A DNA stretch of 53,841 nucleotides from Clostridia bacterium (lineage in GTDB: Bacteria; Bacillota; Clostridia; Clostridiales; Clostridiaceae), in contig JAAYTB010000102.1 in the NCBI GenBank assembly GCA_012523855.1, positions 1-53,841 of the forward strand, given 5' to 3'. A program made the position numbers and the translations under genes. How positions within the stretch are numbered: position 1 is the stretch's first letter; the number at the start of each line of letters is the position of its first letter. A model generated the notes under the pieces. That model did no database searches, was not told the DNA's origin, and saw nothing but the letters and a program-made list of their open reading frames with translations. Of this stretch, positions 8,235 to 18,273 are shown one piece after another.

Positions 8235-8843
8235 CTAAATTATTTGAACCTTATTATCTATAATGGACACCTTACCTTGAAACAATAAGTCTAAAGCTTC
8301 TGGTAATGCTCTATGCTCTTGTTCTAAAACCCTTTTCTGAAGAGTGTAAGGGTCATCCTCAAAGTAAACTGGAACAACCTTTTGAAGTATAATTGGACCT
8401 GTATCTGTTCCTTTATCAACAAAGTGCACGGTGCAACCTGATACTTTCACTCCTGATTTTATTACATTTTCATGAACTTTAATGCCATACATGCCTGCTC
8501 CACAAAAACTAGGAATTAAGGAAGGATGGATATTAATTATACGATTATTAAACTTCTCCAGTATTTTCCCTTTTAAAATAGATAAAAATCCTGCTAAAAC
8601 TATAAAGTCCACTTTATCATCTACAATTTCTAAAATGATATCTGATAAATCTGTTTTATATATATTTTTGTCTAAAATGTAACTTTTAATATCCTTTTCT
8701 TCTGCCCTTTTTATCCCATAAACATCTGGTCTATCGCTTATTACACATTCTATACTACAATTCAATTTTTCCTTTTCTATATTGTCTATTATAGCTTGTA
8801 AATTTGAACCACTACCAGATATTAATACTGCTATTTTATACAA
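8235..8843 (-). CDS. purN: Phosphoribosylglycinamide formyltransferase
   Basis: 202 aa. It transfers a formyl group from 10-formyl-THF to GAR (step 3). Visible: N-terminal AVLISGSGSNLQAI, the catalytic Asn-His in NIHPSLIPSF, and DKGTDTGPII with the active-site Asp. It uses a TTG start inside the end of purM (13-bp overlap). The purM codons GGAGGTGAAGG double as its ribosome binding site, so the two genes are translationally coupled. Confidence 0.94.
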   Translation of the reverse strand: MYKIAVLISGSGSNLQAIIDNIEKEKLNCSIECVISDRPDVYGIKRAEEKDIKSYILDKNIYKTDLSDIILEIVDDKVDFIVLAGFLSILKGKILEKFNNRIINIHPSLIPSFCGAGMYGIKVHENVIKSGVKVSGCTVHFVDKGTDTGPIILQKVVPVYFEDDPYTLQKRVLEQEHRALPEALDLLFQGKVSIIDNKVQII

Positions 8844-9829
8844 ACACCTTCACCTCCAGCGGAAACTGTGCCTATTTTGTAAGCATGTTCTCCTATAGAT
8901 ACTAGGGCCTTAATTATTTTATCTGAATCCTGAGGTGAAACACATAGAACAAATCCTATCCCCATATTGAAGGTGTTATACATATGGTTGATATCAATTC
9001 CTAATGAGTTAATATACTTAAATATTTCTGGCATAGGATAAGCTTTTGAGTTAATTTCTACGGTAAACTTATCTTTAAACATTCTTGGAATATTCTCAAC
9101 AAAGCCACCGCCTGTTATATGAGCCATTCCTTTAATATTAAAATGCTTTAGTAGCTCTAAAGTTGATCTTACATATATTCTAGTAGGTGTTAGAAGTGTT
9201 TCCCCTATTGCGGCCCCATTAAAGCTAAGATCTAATTGGGGAATAATCTTTCTAACTAAGGAATAACCGTTACTGTGAAGGCCAGAGGAAGCAAGACCAA
9301 TGAGAATATCGCCATCTTTTATACTGCTTCCATCTATGATCTTATCTTTCTCTACAATACCTACAGCAAATCCTGCCATATCATATTCCCCTTCAGAATA
9401 GAAACCAGGCATCTCAGCTGTCTCACCACCGATTAAGGAACAATTAGCTTCCAAACATCCATCTGCAATACCCTTAACTAAATCAGCGGCAACTTCAGCC
9501 TCTAATTTACCACAACTTATATAGTCTAAGAAGAATAAAGGTTTTGCTCCGTGGCACAATATATCATTAACACACATGGCCACACAATCTATCCCTACAG
9601 TATCATACTTTTTCATTCTGAAAGCTATGTCTAGCTTGGTACCAACACCATCGGTACCAGATACTAAAACCGGTTTTTTATAGCCTTCAGGGATTTCTAC
9701 CATACCGGCAAAACTGCCTATATTATTAAGAACATAAGGTTGCATGGTTTTGGCTGTATGTTCTTTTATCAGTTTCACAGACCTGTAGCCTTCTTCAATA
9801 TTTACACCGGAATCCTTATAAGTAATCAT
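8831..9829 (-). CDS. purM: Phosphoribosylformylglycinamidine cyclo-ligase
   Basis: 332 aa. AIR synthetase closes the imidazole ring of FGAM with ATP (step 5). Family blocks: YKDSGVNIEEG at the N-terminus, VSGTDGVGTKLDIAF, CVNDILCHGAKPLFFLDY, GGETAEMPGFY and HITGGGFVENIPR. Its ribosome binding site AAAGGTAGGT overlaps the purF stop codon, which is consistent with coupling in the pur operon. Confidence 0.96.
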   Translation of the reverse strand: MITYKDSGVNIEEGYRSVKLIKEHTAKTMQPYVLNNIGSFAGMVEIPEGYKKPVLVSGTDGVGTKLDIAFRMKKYDTVGIDCVAMCVNDILCHGAKPLFFLDYISCGKLEAEVAADLVKGIADGCLEANCSLIGGETAEMPGFYSEGEYDMAGFAVGIVEKDKIIDGSSIKDGDILIGLASSGLHSNGYSLVRKIIPQLDLSFNGAAIGETLLTPTRIYVRSTLELLKHFNIKGMAHITGGGFVENIPRMFKDKFTVEINSKAYPMPEIFKYINSLGIDINHMYNTFNMGIGFVLCVSPQDSDKIIKALVSIGEHAYKIGTVSAGGEGVCIK

Positions 9830-9837
9830 TCAAATAC

Positions 9838-11244
9838 CTACCTTTCTAATCTTTCTTTTAGGGTTTCTATAGGCGTGGAAATTGGATATTCACCATTAAA
9901 GCAGCCGAGACAAAATTTATGGTGCCTTTGAAAACTATTTAGAAGCCCCTCCATACTAATATACTGTAAAGAGTCTGCACCTATTTCTTGCCTAATTTCT
10001 TCTATTGTAGAATTAGCACCTATTAGATCTTTTCTGTAAGGCATATCTATTCCAAAATAGCAAGGATATTTTACTACTGGTGAAGATACTCTAAAATGAA
10101 CCTCTGTAGCTCCAGCCTTTCGTAGAAGATCCACTAACCTCCTGCTTGTAGTTCCTCTAATTATAGAATCATCTATTAGTACAACTCTTTTTCCTTGAAT
10201 ATTTACCTTTAAAGGATTCAGTTTAATAGCTACAGCTTTTTCTCTCATCTCTTGAGTAGGAGCAATGAAGCTTCTTCCTACATATCTGTTTTTTATAAAG
10301 CCCATGTCAAAGGGAATACCTGATGCTTCTGCGTAGCCAGCAGCTGCTGCCATTCCGGAATCAGGAACCCCTACCACCACATCTGCTTCTACAGGACATT
10401 CTTCATATAAGATTTTACCAGCCTTAAATCTAGCTTCATAAACATCAATACCATCAATAATACTATCTGGTCTTGCGAAATATATATACTCGAAGGAACA
10501 AGTTGCACACTTAGTTCTTTCTCCAGGATTTAAGGATTTTATGCCACTATCATCTATTATTACTATTTCTCCAGGGTTAACATCTCTTATAAATTCTGCC
10601 CCTATTGCATCTAGAGCACAACTTTCAGAACACAGTATATAGCTATTGTTTAATTTTCCTATACATAAAGGCCTTATACCATTGGGATCTCTAACTCCAA
10701 TCAATTTATCCTTAACTAACATTACAATAGCAAAGGAACCCTTAATTGCCTGAATAGAATCGAAGACAGCATTTTCAATTCCTTTATTTGCTCCTCTAGC
10801 AATTAAGTTAAGAACTACCTCTGTATCAACGGAAGTATGGAATATACAGCCTGCATCCACCAGAAGCTCTCTAATTACGTCTGAGTTAACAAGATTTCCA
10901 TTGTGGGCAATAGATATTGAGCCAAGCTTAAATTGGGACAAAAGAGGTTGAGCATTAGTATGATTATTTGAACCTGTTGTTGAATACCTAACATGACCTA
11001 TAGCTGCTCTCCCAGTAAGTTTACTCAAAGAACCTTCGTCAAAAACATCACAGACTAGACCCATATTCTTGTATACTTGAATATGGTCACCATCAGATAC
11101 AGCAATACCAGCACTTTCCTGTCCTCTATGTTGCAGTGCGTACAGTCCGTAATAAGTCAAAGGGGCAATTTCCAGTCCTTCGTTGGAATATATACCGAAC
11201 ACTCCACATTCATCCTTAATTTTATCTTCTTCTACACTATACAT
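9838..11244 (-). CDS. purF: Amidophosphoribosyltransferase
   Basis: 468 aa. It catalyses the committed step, PRPP + glutamine to phosphoribosylamine. The protein begins with a 12-residue propeptide before Cys13 (DECGVFGI), the N-terminal nucleophile exposed by autocleavage. The C-terminal PRPP site is VVLIDDSIIRGTTS. The extra cysteines (KCATCSFEY, KYPCYFGID, FCLGCF) match the [4Fe-4S]-containing Bacillus-type enzyme, which is oxygen-sensitive. It lies between purC and purM with short gaps. Confidence 0.96.
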   Translation of the reverse strand: MYSVEEDKIKDECGVFGIYSNEGLEIAPLTYYGLYALQHRGQESAGIAVSDGDHIQVYKNMGLVCDVFDEGSLSKLTGRAAIGHVRYSTTGSNNHTNAQPLLSQFKLGSISIAHNGNLVNSDVIRELLVDAGCIFHTSVDTEVVLNLIARGANKGIENAVFDSIQAIKGSFAIVMLVKDKLIGVRDPNGIRPLCIGKLNNSYILCSESCALDAIGAEFIRDVNPGEIVIIDDSGIKSLNPGERTKCATCSFEYIYFARPDSIIDGIDVYEARFKAGKILYEECPVEADVVVGVPDSGMAAAAGYAEASGIPFDMGFIKNRYVGRSFIAPTQEMREKAVAIKLNPLKVNIQGKRVVLIDDSIIRGTTSRRLVDLLRKAGATEVHFRVSSPVVKYPCYFGIDMPYRKDLIGANSTIEEIRQEIGADSLQYISMEGLLNSFQRHHKFCLGCFNGEYPISTPIETLKERLER

Positions 11245-11261
11245 AATTATAATCCTTTCAC

Positions 11262-11972
11262 TTAATTAGACTTAGAAATTCTATTCAATATTTCCTTATA
11301 GGCATCCTCTACATTGCCCATGTTTCTTCTGAACCTATCTTTATCCAATTTTTCATTAGTTTCTGCATCCCAAAATCTGCAAGTATCTGGAGATATCTCA
11401 TCCGCTAAAATAATATCACCTTTATATCTGCCAAACTCCAATTTAAAATCTATCAATTTAATACCTAACTTCAAGAAAAATTCCTTTAATAAGTCATTAA
11501 CTTTCTTAGTAATAGTATAAATCTTCTCTAACTCATCAAAAGTTGAAAGGCCTATAGCCACTGCGTGATAATCATTTATCAAGGGGTCTCCAAAATCATC
11601 GTTTTTATAGCATATTTCATAAATTGTAGTATTTAGCTCCATACCTTCTTCTAGGCCTAATCTTTTTGCCATACTTCCAGCAGCTACATTTCGAACTATA
11701 ACCTCAAGCGGCACGATTTCAACTTTTTTGCAAAGTTGCTCTCTGTCGCTAATTTTTTTTATAAAATGTGTATTGATGCCGTTTTGCTCCAACAATTCAA
11801 AGAGCATAGATGTTATGGTATTATTCATTACACCTTTATCACCAATCTGTCCCTTTTTTTCACCATTAAAGGCTGTAGCATCATCCTTATAATAAACAAT
11901 TACTTCATCTTCCTTATCTGTATAAAAAACTTTTTTAGCTTTGCCTTCATACATCATCTCTTTTTTAGCCAT
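11262..11972 (-). CDS. purC: SAICAR synthetase
   Basis: 236 aa. It condenses CAIR with aspartate (step 8 in this numbering). Family signatures: N-terminal [20 protein letters not shown] [29 protein letters not shown] and [14 protein letters not shown]. Its ATG shares one base with the purE stop codon (TAATG), so purE and purC are tightly coupled. Confidence 0.96.
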   Translation of the reverse strand: MAKKEMMYEGKAKKVFYTDKEDEVIVYYKDDATAFNGEKKGQIGDKGVMNNTITSMLFELLEQNGINTHFIKKISDREQLCKKVEIVPLEVIVRNVAAGSMAKRLGLEEGMELNTTIYEICYKNDDFGDPLINDYHAVAIGLSTFDELEKIYTITKKVNDLLKEFFLKLGIKLIDFKLEFGRYKGDIILADEISPDTCRFWDAETNEKLDKDRFRRNMGNVEDAYKEILNRISKSN

Positions 11973-12451
11973 TAAAACTCAACCCCCTGATTATTTTCAT
12001 TAACAAATTTTGCTTTCATGTCTTTTCTATACTTTTTTAATTTCTGCGAAAGCTCCCCATCTCCAATCGCTAGCATTTGAACTGCCAATAATCCAGCATT
12101 GTAACTATTATTTATACCTACAGTTGCTACAGGAATAGATTTGGGCATTTGCACGATAGATAATAATGAATCTAAACCATTTAAGGCAGCGTTTATTGGC
12201 ACTCCAATTACTGGTTTGCTCGTATGAGATGCTATTACCCCTGGAAGATGAGCAGCTAATCCTGCTCCAGCAATAATACATTCACAGCCTGCTGCTTCTA
12301 CATCTTTAATCACTTCCAAGAGTTTTTCAGGCACTCTATGAGCAGATAAAATATATGCCTGATATTCAACATCAAACTCTTTTAGAGCTTGTGCTGCTCC
12401 CTTCATTATATCTTTATCAGATTTACTTCCGAATATTATAGCTACTTTCAT
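11972..12451 (-). CDS. purE: N5-CAIR mutase (class I PurE)
   Basis: 159 aa from ATG 12451, which follows TGGAGG; an in-frame ATG at 12463 lies inside that ribosome binding site. Small PurE with [10 protein letters not shown], the catalytic [19 protein letters not shown] and [21 protein letters not shown]. This class I type normally needs PurK to make N5-CAIR, and no purK gene is in this window. Confidence 0.95.
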   Translation of the reverse strand: MKVAIIFGSKSDKDIMKGAAQALKEFDVEYQAYILSAHRVPEKLLEVIKDVEAAGCECIIAGAGLAAHLPGVIASHTSKPVIGVPINAALNGLDSLLSIVQMPKSIPVATVGINNSYNAGLLAVQMLAIGDGELSQKLKKYRKDMKAKFVNENNQGVEF

Positions 12452-12462
12452 GTTAACCTCCA

Positions 12463-15400
12463 TTATTTAAAGTATTTAACCCCTGATTCAAAAATCTTTT
12501 GATCCATATTTCCCATAATGTTCTTATATAAATTTTTTCCTATACGTTCGCTATGACCCATCTTACCTAATATTCTTCCATCGGCACTAGTTATACCTTC
12601 TATAGCGTACATGGATCCATTAGGATTGAAAGGCATATTACTTACTGCATTTCCATCAAAGTCAACGTATTGTGTTGCTACTTGCCCCTTATCAAACAAC
12701 TCTTGGATAAGATCTTCTTTTGCTACAAACCTTCCTTCACCATGAGAAACTGGCACGGTATAAATATCACCTACTTTTACACTACTAAACCATGGGGATA
12801 ATTTAGATACAATTTTTGTATTAACCATGGTGGAAACATGTCTGCCTATCTTGTTGTAGGTTAGCGTTGGACAATTCTCATCAATTTCTCTGATTTCGCC
12901 ATAGGGTAATAAACCTAACTTAATTAAAGCTTGGAATCCGTTACAAATTCCTAATATTAATCCATCTCTATTATTGATTAAATCCATAACTGCTTCTTTT
13001 AATTTTGGATTTCTAAATACGTTTGCTATAAATTTACCAGAACCATCTGGTTCATCTCCTGCACTAAATCCACCAGGAAACATGATAATTTGAGAATCTC
13101 TAATCTCCCTTTCCATAAGAGCTACAGAATCTTCTATATCCTTAGTAGTTAAATTTTTGAAAACTTGAACTACAGGCCTTCCTCCAGCATTTTTAAAAGC
13201 TCTTGCTGAATCATATTCACAGTTAGTACCAGGGAAAACTGGTATGAAAATTTTAGGACTAGCTCCCTTTAAATTTACGTTACAGCTTCTAATAGTTTTA
13301 CTTTCATAAAGTTTCTCTTCATATATTTCTATATTTTCCTCAACTTGATGAGGAAATACTTTCTTAAGAGGATTGGTCCAATGTTCAATCAAAGCTTCTA
13401 AGGATAACTTTACATCATATACTTTTATACAGTTTGAATCTTCGGTAAAGCCTAGAACTTCATAGTTTGTGTTTTTTAGAAGCAACTCCTCGTTAAAGCT
13501 ATTATCCACTTCTAAAATGAAAGAACCATATTTAAGAGAAAATAATTCATTATGGTCTAAACTATCCGTGAAGACAAAACCTATTTTGTTGCCAAAACAC
13601 ATTTTACTTATAGCTTCACATATACCTCCATTTTTAATAGTAGAACAAGCTTTTATTAGTCCTTCTGACTGAAGTTTCTTTATCAAATTAAAATTATTTT
13701 CTAGGTTTTCGAAGTCTGGCAAATAATCTTCTTTCACATTAGTTTCTATTAAAATTACTTTTGAACCACTTGATTTAAACTCTGAGGAAACTACATTACT
13801 GCAATCTTTTAAAACATCTACAGCAAAGGAAACTAAAGTAGGTGGAACATCTAGCTCATTAAAGCTTCCGGACATACTATCCTTTCCACCGATTGAAGGA
13901 ATATTAAGTCTTTTCTGAGCATAGTATGCTCCTAGCAAAGCAGAAAAAGGTTTTCCCCATCGTTTAGGATCCTTGCCAAGTCTATGAAAGTATTCTTGAA
14001 ATGTCAGTCTTGTTTTTGAATAATCTCCCCCTACTGCTACAACTTTTGATACTGATTCTATTACAGCATATAGGGCTCCATGGAAGGGACTGATCTTTGA
14101 TATTGCAGGATTAAATCCATAAGACATAATAGAAGCAGTAGTGGTTTCACCAGATAAAACTGGCAATTTAGCAACCATGGCTTCAGATGGAGTTAGTTGA
14201 TATTTTCCGCCTAAAGGCATTAATACTGTTCCAGCACCAATAGTACTGTCAAACCGTTCCATTAATCCTTTTTGGCTACATACATTTAGGTCTGACAATC
14301 TATTAAACCACTTTTCTTCAAGGTCCTTTCCCACACTTGAATTTGCAAACACTTCTTCCAAACCCTGAATTTTTTCAACTACTACGTCGGTTTTCGATTT
14401 TGCTCCATTAGTATCAAGAAAATCTCTACTGATATCAACAATCTTTTTATTCTTCCATTCCATTACCAATCTTCTATTGTCTGTTACTTCTGCCACTACC
14501 GTTGCTTCCAAGTTTTCCTCTCTTGATAAGCTAACAAATACATCTACGTCTTCTGCAGCAACTACCACTGCCATTCGTTCTTGAGATTCAGATATAGCAA
14601 GTTCTGTACCATCTAATCCTTCATATTTTTTAGGTACCTTATCTAAATTTATAATTAATCCTTCCGCTAACTCTCCTATAGCGACAGAAACACCGCCAGC
14701 ACCGAAATCGTTACATCTTTTAATTAACCTTGTCACTTCTGGATTTCTAAAAAGTCTTTGTATTTTTCTTTCAGTAGGAGGATTTCCTTTTTGAACTTCT
14801 GCACCGCAAGTTTCAATAGATTCTTCTGTATGTTTTTTTGAAGAACCTGTTGCTCCACCACAACCATCTCTTCCTGTCCTACCACCTAAAAGAATTATTT
14901 TATCCCCGGGCATAGGTCTAAGTCTAACTACATTTGATTCTGGAGCAGCCCCTATAACTGCACCAATTTCCATTCTTTTAGCTACATAACCTTCATCGTA
15001 TATTTCTGATACAATTCCTGTACCTAAACCAATTTGATTACCATAAGAACTATAACCATGAGCAGCTTCTATTGTAATTTTTCTTTGAGGAAGTTTACCA
15101 GGTAAAGTATCCTCAACGCTAGTTCTTGGATCACCACTTCCTGTAACTCTCATGGCTTGATAAACATAGGATCTTCCTGATAGAGGATCTCTTATAGCTC
15201 CTCCTAAACATGTAGCTGCGCCACCAAAGGGCTCAATTTCTGTAGGATGATTGTGGGTTTCATTTTTAAACATTACTAGCCACTGTTCTTCTTTTCCATC
15301 AACCATAACAGGAACTTTTATACTACAAGCGTTTATTTCTTCAGATTCATCCAAATCTTCTAGTTTTCCTTGGCTTCTTAATTCTTTCATAGCCAATAAA

Positions 15401-16230
15401 GCTATGTCCATTAAACTCATTGCTCTTTGTTTTTCTCCATATATTTTACTTCGTCCTGACTTATACTCATGGAATGCTTCACTAATACAAGAGTTGTACT
15501 TTCCTTCTTCTATTTTTACTCCATCAATTTCTGTAAGGAAAGTAGTATGTCTACAATGATCAGACCAATAGGTATCAAGTAATCTAATTTCCGTTATGCT
15601 TGGATCTCTATCTTCACCCTTAAAATATTCTTGGCACATTATAAAATCATCTATGGTCATGGCCAAATTTAGATCCTTGTGAAGGTTGTGTAATTCCTCC
15701 ACATCTAAGCTAACGAATCCTTCTATTGTCTGAACCATGGTAGGTGTTTCGTATGTTTCTGTCAATGTCATATATTTATCAAGGGTAGCTTCCCTTGTGT
15801 CTACAGGATTTATACAATAATTTTTAACTTTTTCAATATCTTCTTGATTTAAGGAACCATTTAATATGATTAATTTAGAACTTCTTACTATTGCCTTCTT
15901 TTTATAGATAAGTTGTAAACATTCCATTGCAGAATCTGCTCTCTGATCATATTGACCAGGCAAAAACTCCATGGCAAATGCTACTTCATTAGACTTAAGA
16001 GATATGTTATCTCTATAAATATTATCAACTGTTTCTTCTGAGAAAATAGTTTTGATAGAATATTCAAATTCATCTTCTGTCAAACCAGCTACATCATATC
16101 GATTTACTATTCGTACATTAATTAAATTATATAAATGCAAATTGGTTTTTAAATCACTTAAAAGCTGCGCACCTTCTACGTTATATTCTGGTTTTTTTTC
16201 TACTAGTATACGGTATACTTTTTCTTGCAT
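12463..16230 (-). CDS. purL: FGAM synthase, single-chain PurL
   Basis: 1255 aa. Converts FGAR to FGAM using glutamine (step 4). It is the large fused form: PurS-like N-terminus, linker, two AIR-synthetase-like halves (FKNETHNHPTEIEPFGGAATCLGGAIRD is in three overlapping signature pieces), then a class I glutaminase with Cys in LGICNGFQALIKLG and the C-terminal MGHSER. Hence no separate purS/purQ is needed. It is the first gene of the operon, directly behind the guanine riboswitch, with an AAGGAGG site 8 nt before ATG. Confidence 0.97.
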   Translation of the reverse strand: MQEKVYRILVEKKPEYNVEGAQLLSDLKTNLHLYNLINVRIVNRYDVAGLTEDEFEYSIKTIFSEETVDNIYRDNISLKSNEVAFAMEFLPGQYDQRADSAMECLQLIYKKKAIVRSSKLIILNGSLNQEDIEKVKNYCINPVDTREATLDKYMTLTETYETPTMVQTIEGFVSLDVEELHNLHKDLNLAMTIDDFIMCQEYFKGEDRDPSITEIRLLDTYWSDHCRHTTFLTEIDGVKIEEGKYNSCISEAFHEYKSGRSKIYGEKQRAMSLMDIALLAMKELRSQGKLEDLDESEEINACSIKVPVMVDGKEEQWLVMFKNETHNHPTEIEPFGGAATCLGGAIRDPLSGRSYVYQAMRVTGSGDPRTSVEDTLPGKLPQRKITIEAAHGYSSYGNQIGLGTGIVSEIYDEGYVAKRMEIGAVIGAAPESNVVRLRPMPGDKIILLGGRTGRDGCGGATGSSKKHTEESIETCGAEVQKGNPPTERKIQRLFRNPEVTRLIKRCNDFGAGGVSVAIGELAEGLIINLDKVPKKYEGLDGTELAISESQERMAVVVAAEDVDVFVSLSREENLEATVVAEVTDNRRLVMEWKNKKIVDISRDFLDTNGAKSKTDVVVEKIQGLEEVFANSSVGKDLEEKWFNRLSDLNVCSQKGLMERFDSTIGAGTVLMPLGGKYQLTPSEAMVAKLPVLSGETTTASIMSYGFNPAISKISPFHGALYAVIESVSKVVAVGGDYSKTRLTFQEYFHRLGKDPKRWGKPFSALLGAYYAQKRLNIPSIGGKDSMSGSFNELDVPPTLVSFAVDVLKDCSNVVSSEFKSSGSKVILIETNVKEDYLPDFENLENNFNLIKKLQSEGLIKACSTIKNGGICEAISKMCFGNKIGFVFTDSLDHNELFSLKYGSFILEVDNSFNEELLLKNTNYEVLGFTEDSNCIKVYDVKLSLEALIEHWTNPLKKVFPHQVEENIEIYEEKLYESKTIRSCNVNLKGASPKIFIPVFPGTNCEYDSARAFKNAGGRPVVQVFKNLTTKDIEDSVALMEREIRDSQIIMFPGGFSAGDEPDGSGKFIANVFRNPKLKEAVMDLINNRDGLILGICNGFQALIKLGLLPYGEIREIDENCPTLTYNKIGRHVSTMVNTKIVSKLSPWFSSVKVGDIYTVPVSHGEGRFVAKEDLIQELFDKGQVATQYVDFDGNAVSNMPFNPNGSMYAIEGITSADGRILGKMGHSERIGKNLYKNIMGNMDQKIFESGVKYFK

Positions 16231-16256
16231 AAATAAAACCTCCTTAAAAAATATAA

Positions 16257-16284
16257 AACCACAGTATGAGTAAATCCTGCGGTT
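16257..16284 (-). terminator. pur operon leader terminator
   Basis: On the minus strand AACCGCAG...CTGTGGTT forms a stem followed by TTATATTTTTT. Its loop contains GGATTTACTC, which is complementary to the aptamer 3' strand (GGGTAAATCC). This explains the mutually exclusive antiterminator. Confidence 0.8.
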
Positions 16285-16321
16285 AACAAAAAGAGGTGTA
16301 TATGTAGTATACTACCCACGG

Positions 16322-16396
16322 ATTTACCCATAGCCAGAAAGTTTATGGCTTTCTGTAGAAACTCCCGAACCATATTATCAGGATTATATGGATAAA
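16322..16396 (-). promoter_or_regulatory. Guanine-type purine riboswitch of the pur operon
   Basis: Minus-strand aptamer: P1 TTTATCCATA/TATGGGTAAA, conserved ATATAATCCTGATAATATGG, GTTTCTAC, P3 AGAAAG/CTTTCT around CCATAAA, and joining GGCTATGGG. The specificity base is C, so guanine/hypoxanthine is the expected ligand. It controls purL and the downstream genes through the terminator at 16257-16284. Confidence 0.94.
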
Positions 16397-16432
16397 TTAT
16401 TCATATTTATTTAATTTATCAACTTTAATTTT

Positions 16433-16461
16433 ATAGTATCACTTAAATGCAATGTAGTCAA
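16433..16461 (-). promoter_or_regulatory. Promoter of the pur operon
   Basis: Minus strand: TTGACT (16456-16461), 17-bp spacer, TACTAT (16433-16438), about 35 bp before the riboswitch. No PurR/PRPP box was recognised nearby. Confidence 0.6.
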
Positions 16462-16470
16462 TGATAACTT

Positions 16471-16515
16471 AAAAAAATGATACAACGTTCGTCATTTGAC
16501 AAACATTGTATCATT
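16471..16515 (-). terminator. Terminator of the nfeD-SPFH operon
   Basis: A 14-bp stem, AATGATACAATGTT against AACGTTGTATCATT with one G-U pair, runs into TTTTTTT on the minus strand. It lies just before the pur promoter and insulates the two transcription units. Confidence 0.8.
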
Positions 16516-16548
16516 ATGCATAATTTAATATTCACAAAGCGTGTTTTG

Positions 16549-17478
16549 CTACTTCTTTAACATATCAGCTACTGCTGCTATGCTACCTAAAGATGAAATA
16601 GCTTCATTAGGTAATATTAATTTGTTAGCAGGATTCTTAGACATTTCTGTTAAGGCTTCTACTTGCTTTAAAGCGATTACTGTTTCGTTGGTACCAGATT
16701 CTAATATAGCCTTATTAACTTTTTCAATAGCATCTGCTTCTGCTTGGGCGATAATTTCTATAGCCTTAGCCCTACCTTCAGCTTCAAGTAATTGAGATTC
16801 TCTAAGACCCTCTGCTCTCCTAATATTAGCTTCTTTTTCTGCTTCAGCAGTAAGGATTTTAGCCTGCTTTTCACCTTCTGCTCTTTCAATTTCAGCCTGT
16901 TTCTGACCTTCAGCCTGCAATATAGCCGCTCTCTTATCTCTTTCTGCCTTCATCTGTTTTTCCATAGCATTCTGTATTTCTGCTGGAGGCATTATATTCT
17001 TGATTTCTACAGATAAAATTTTAATTCCATAGGCATCAGTTATTTCGTCAATAATTTGAAGAAGTCTTGAATTAATTCTGTCTCTACCAGATAAAACTTC
17101 ATCTAAAGTCATATCACCAACAATATTTCTCATATTTGTAATAGTTGAGTATATAATACCATGAGTATAATTTTCTATATTGTACTCAGCTTCCTTAGGA
17201 TTCATTACTTTATAGAATATTACATTATCAATAGAAATTTTAACATTATCCTTAGTAATAACACTTTGAGGCTCAATATCTAGAATTTGTTGCTTTGTAG
17301 AAATTTTGCGTTTTACAAAATCAATAAAAGGTATGGTGAAATGCCATCCTGGTTCTAACACTTTGTAGAATTGGCCTAATCTTTCAAGAATATAAACATA
17401 ACCAGTATTAACTACCTTTATAGATGATATTATGGCAATTAACACAATTACCAACATAATTCCAATAAAAATTTCCAT
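16549..17478 (-). CDS. SPFH/band 7 membrane protein (stomatin/QmcA-like)
   Basis: 309 aa. One N-terminal membrane helix (about 2-20), then an SPFH domain (VVNTGYVYILERLGQF, KQQILDIEPQSVITKDNVKISIDNV split over adjacent strands, LDEVLSGRDRIN). A long Ala/Glu/Arg-rich coiled coil follows (repeated AEGEKQAK / AEAEKEAN), then a hydrophobic tail. Such proteins form membrane-bound oligomeric cages and act with NfeD partners, which is exactly the gene upstream here. It is probably a membrane quality-control or microdomain scaffold; there is no protease domain. Confidence 0.88.
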   Translation of the reverse strand: MEIFIGIMLVIVLIAIISSIKVVNTGYVYILERLGQFYKVLEPGWHFTIPFIDFVKRKISTKQQILDIEPQSVITKDNVKISIDNVIFYKVMNPKEAEYNIENYTHGIIYSTITNMRNIVGDMTLDEVLSGRDRINSRLLQIIDEITDAYGIKILSVEIKNIMPPAEIQNAMEKQMKAERDKRAAILQAEGQKQAEIERAEGEKQAKILTAEAEKEANIRRAEGLRESQLLEAEGRAKAIEIIAQAEADAIEKVNKAILESGTNETVIALKQVEALTEMSKNPANKLILPNEAISSLGSIAAVADMLKK

Positions 17479-17499
17479 AGTAAATTCCCTCCTAAATTA

Positions 17500-17925
17500 T
17501 TATACCTTTTTAACTAATAGCTTATTACCTTCGATTCCAGTAATTTTGATTTTGTCACCTGATTTTATTAGGTCTCCTTCATTTTTAAATGTCCAATAAA
17601 TCCCGTCAAATTTAATAGTAGCTCTTTCGTTTATGTCTTCATCAACAGTAAGCTCTCTACCTATATATCCTTCTTCCTTTGTAGGTGTTCGGACTACTGT
17701 TTTTTTTATAGTATTTTTCATTAATGGGTAACCCACAGCCGTAAATAGTAGGCTGACAAATATAAATGTTAAGAGCTGCACTCCAAATGTGAAACCTAGT
17801 AAATTTGCAATGATTGCTGCTATGGCACCAATTGTAAACCAAACAAATAAAAAAGCGCTAGTTATTAAATCTACAACTAAAAAAATTACCCCCACAATAA
17901 TCCAAAGTATTAAGTGATTATTCAT
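17500..17925 (-). CDS. NfeD-family membrane protein, short form
   Basis: 141 aa. Three to four hydrophobic helices within residues 5-70, then a C-terminal OB-fold domain beginning near GYIGRELTVDEDIN and ending DKIKITGIEGNKLLVKKV. This is the short NfeD form without the ClpP-like protease. It is the first gene of the pair and lies 21 bp before the SPFH gene. NfeD and SPFH partners are encoded together across bacteria and are thought to interact in the membrane. Strong GGAGGGGGG site before ATG. Confidence 0.88.
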   Translation of the reverse strand: MNNHLILWIIVGVIFLVVDLITSAFLFVWFTIGAIAAIIANLLGFTFGVQLLTFIFVSLLFTAVGYPLMKNTIKKTVVRTPTKEEGYIGRELTVDEDINERATIKFDGIYWTFKNEGDLIKSGDKIKITGIEGNKLLVKKV

Positions 17926-18170
17926 TTCCCCCCTCCTTTCAATAAAATAAACCTTATGAATTTCTTTCGTTAATTAATTATACAATATTTACAGAAAAAC
18001 TTGTATTAGTAAGTGTTTATTCTTGAATTAAATTGGAAACAAAATAAAAAATATTGTTTCTATAATTATTATACATAATTTCTTACCTTTTGTAAAGGTA
18101 TATTTTAATATTTATAAGGTTATTTGTTACCTCTTATCGCCAAATCACTTTCTTAACTTATTCCCCTTTA

Positions 18171-18199
18171 TTGTCTAAAAGGCTTTTGCAAGGTATAAT
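18171..18199 (+). promoter_or_regulatory. Promoter of the yaaR-like gene
   Basis: TTGTCT (18171-18176), 17-bp spacer, TATAAT (18194-18199). It is followed by a perfect palindrome that overlaps the -10 box. Confidence 0.6.
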
Positions 18200-18227
18200 A
18201 ATTTTATATGACAATATAAAATTATTA
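18196..18227. repeat. Perfect 14-bp palindrome over the yaaR -10 region
   Basis: TAATAATTTTATAT, a GACA loop and its exact complement. It overlaps the -10 box and the expected transcription start, so it could be an operator or a 5'-end hairpin of the mRNA. There is no T-tract, and its position at the start argues against a terminator. Confidence 0.6.
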
Positions 18228-18273
18228 CTTAAGTAGCAAATGGTAAACAATCTTATAGCAGAGGTGATAATTA

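Larger units (their letters stand above)
17926..18273. other. Intergenic region between divergent nfeD and yaaR-like genes
   Basis: 348 bp without a credible gene. It holds the yaaR-side promoter and 14-bp palindrome listed separately, a short palindrome TACCTTT-TGT-AAAGGTA near 18084-18100, and a minus-strand TATAAT near 17978 with no convincing -35 box. The remainder is AT-rich and unremarkable. Confidence 0.6.
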
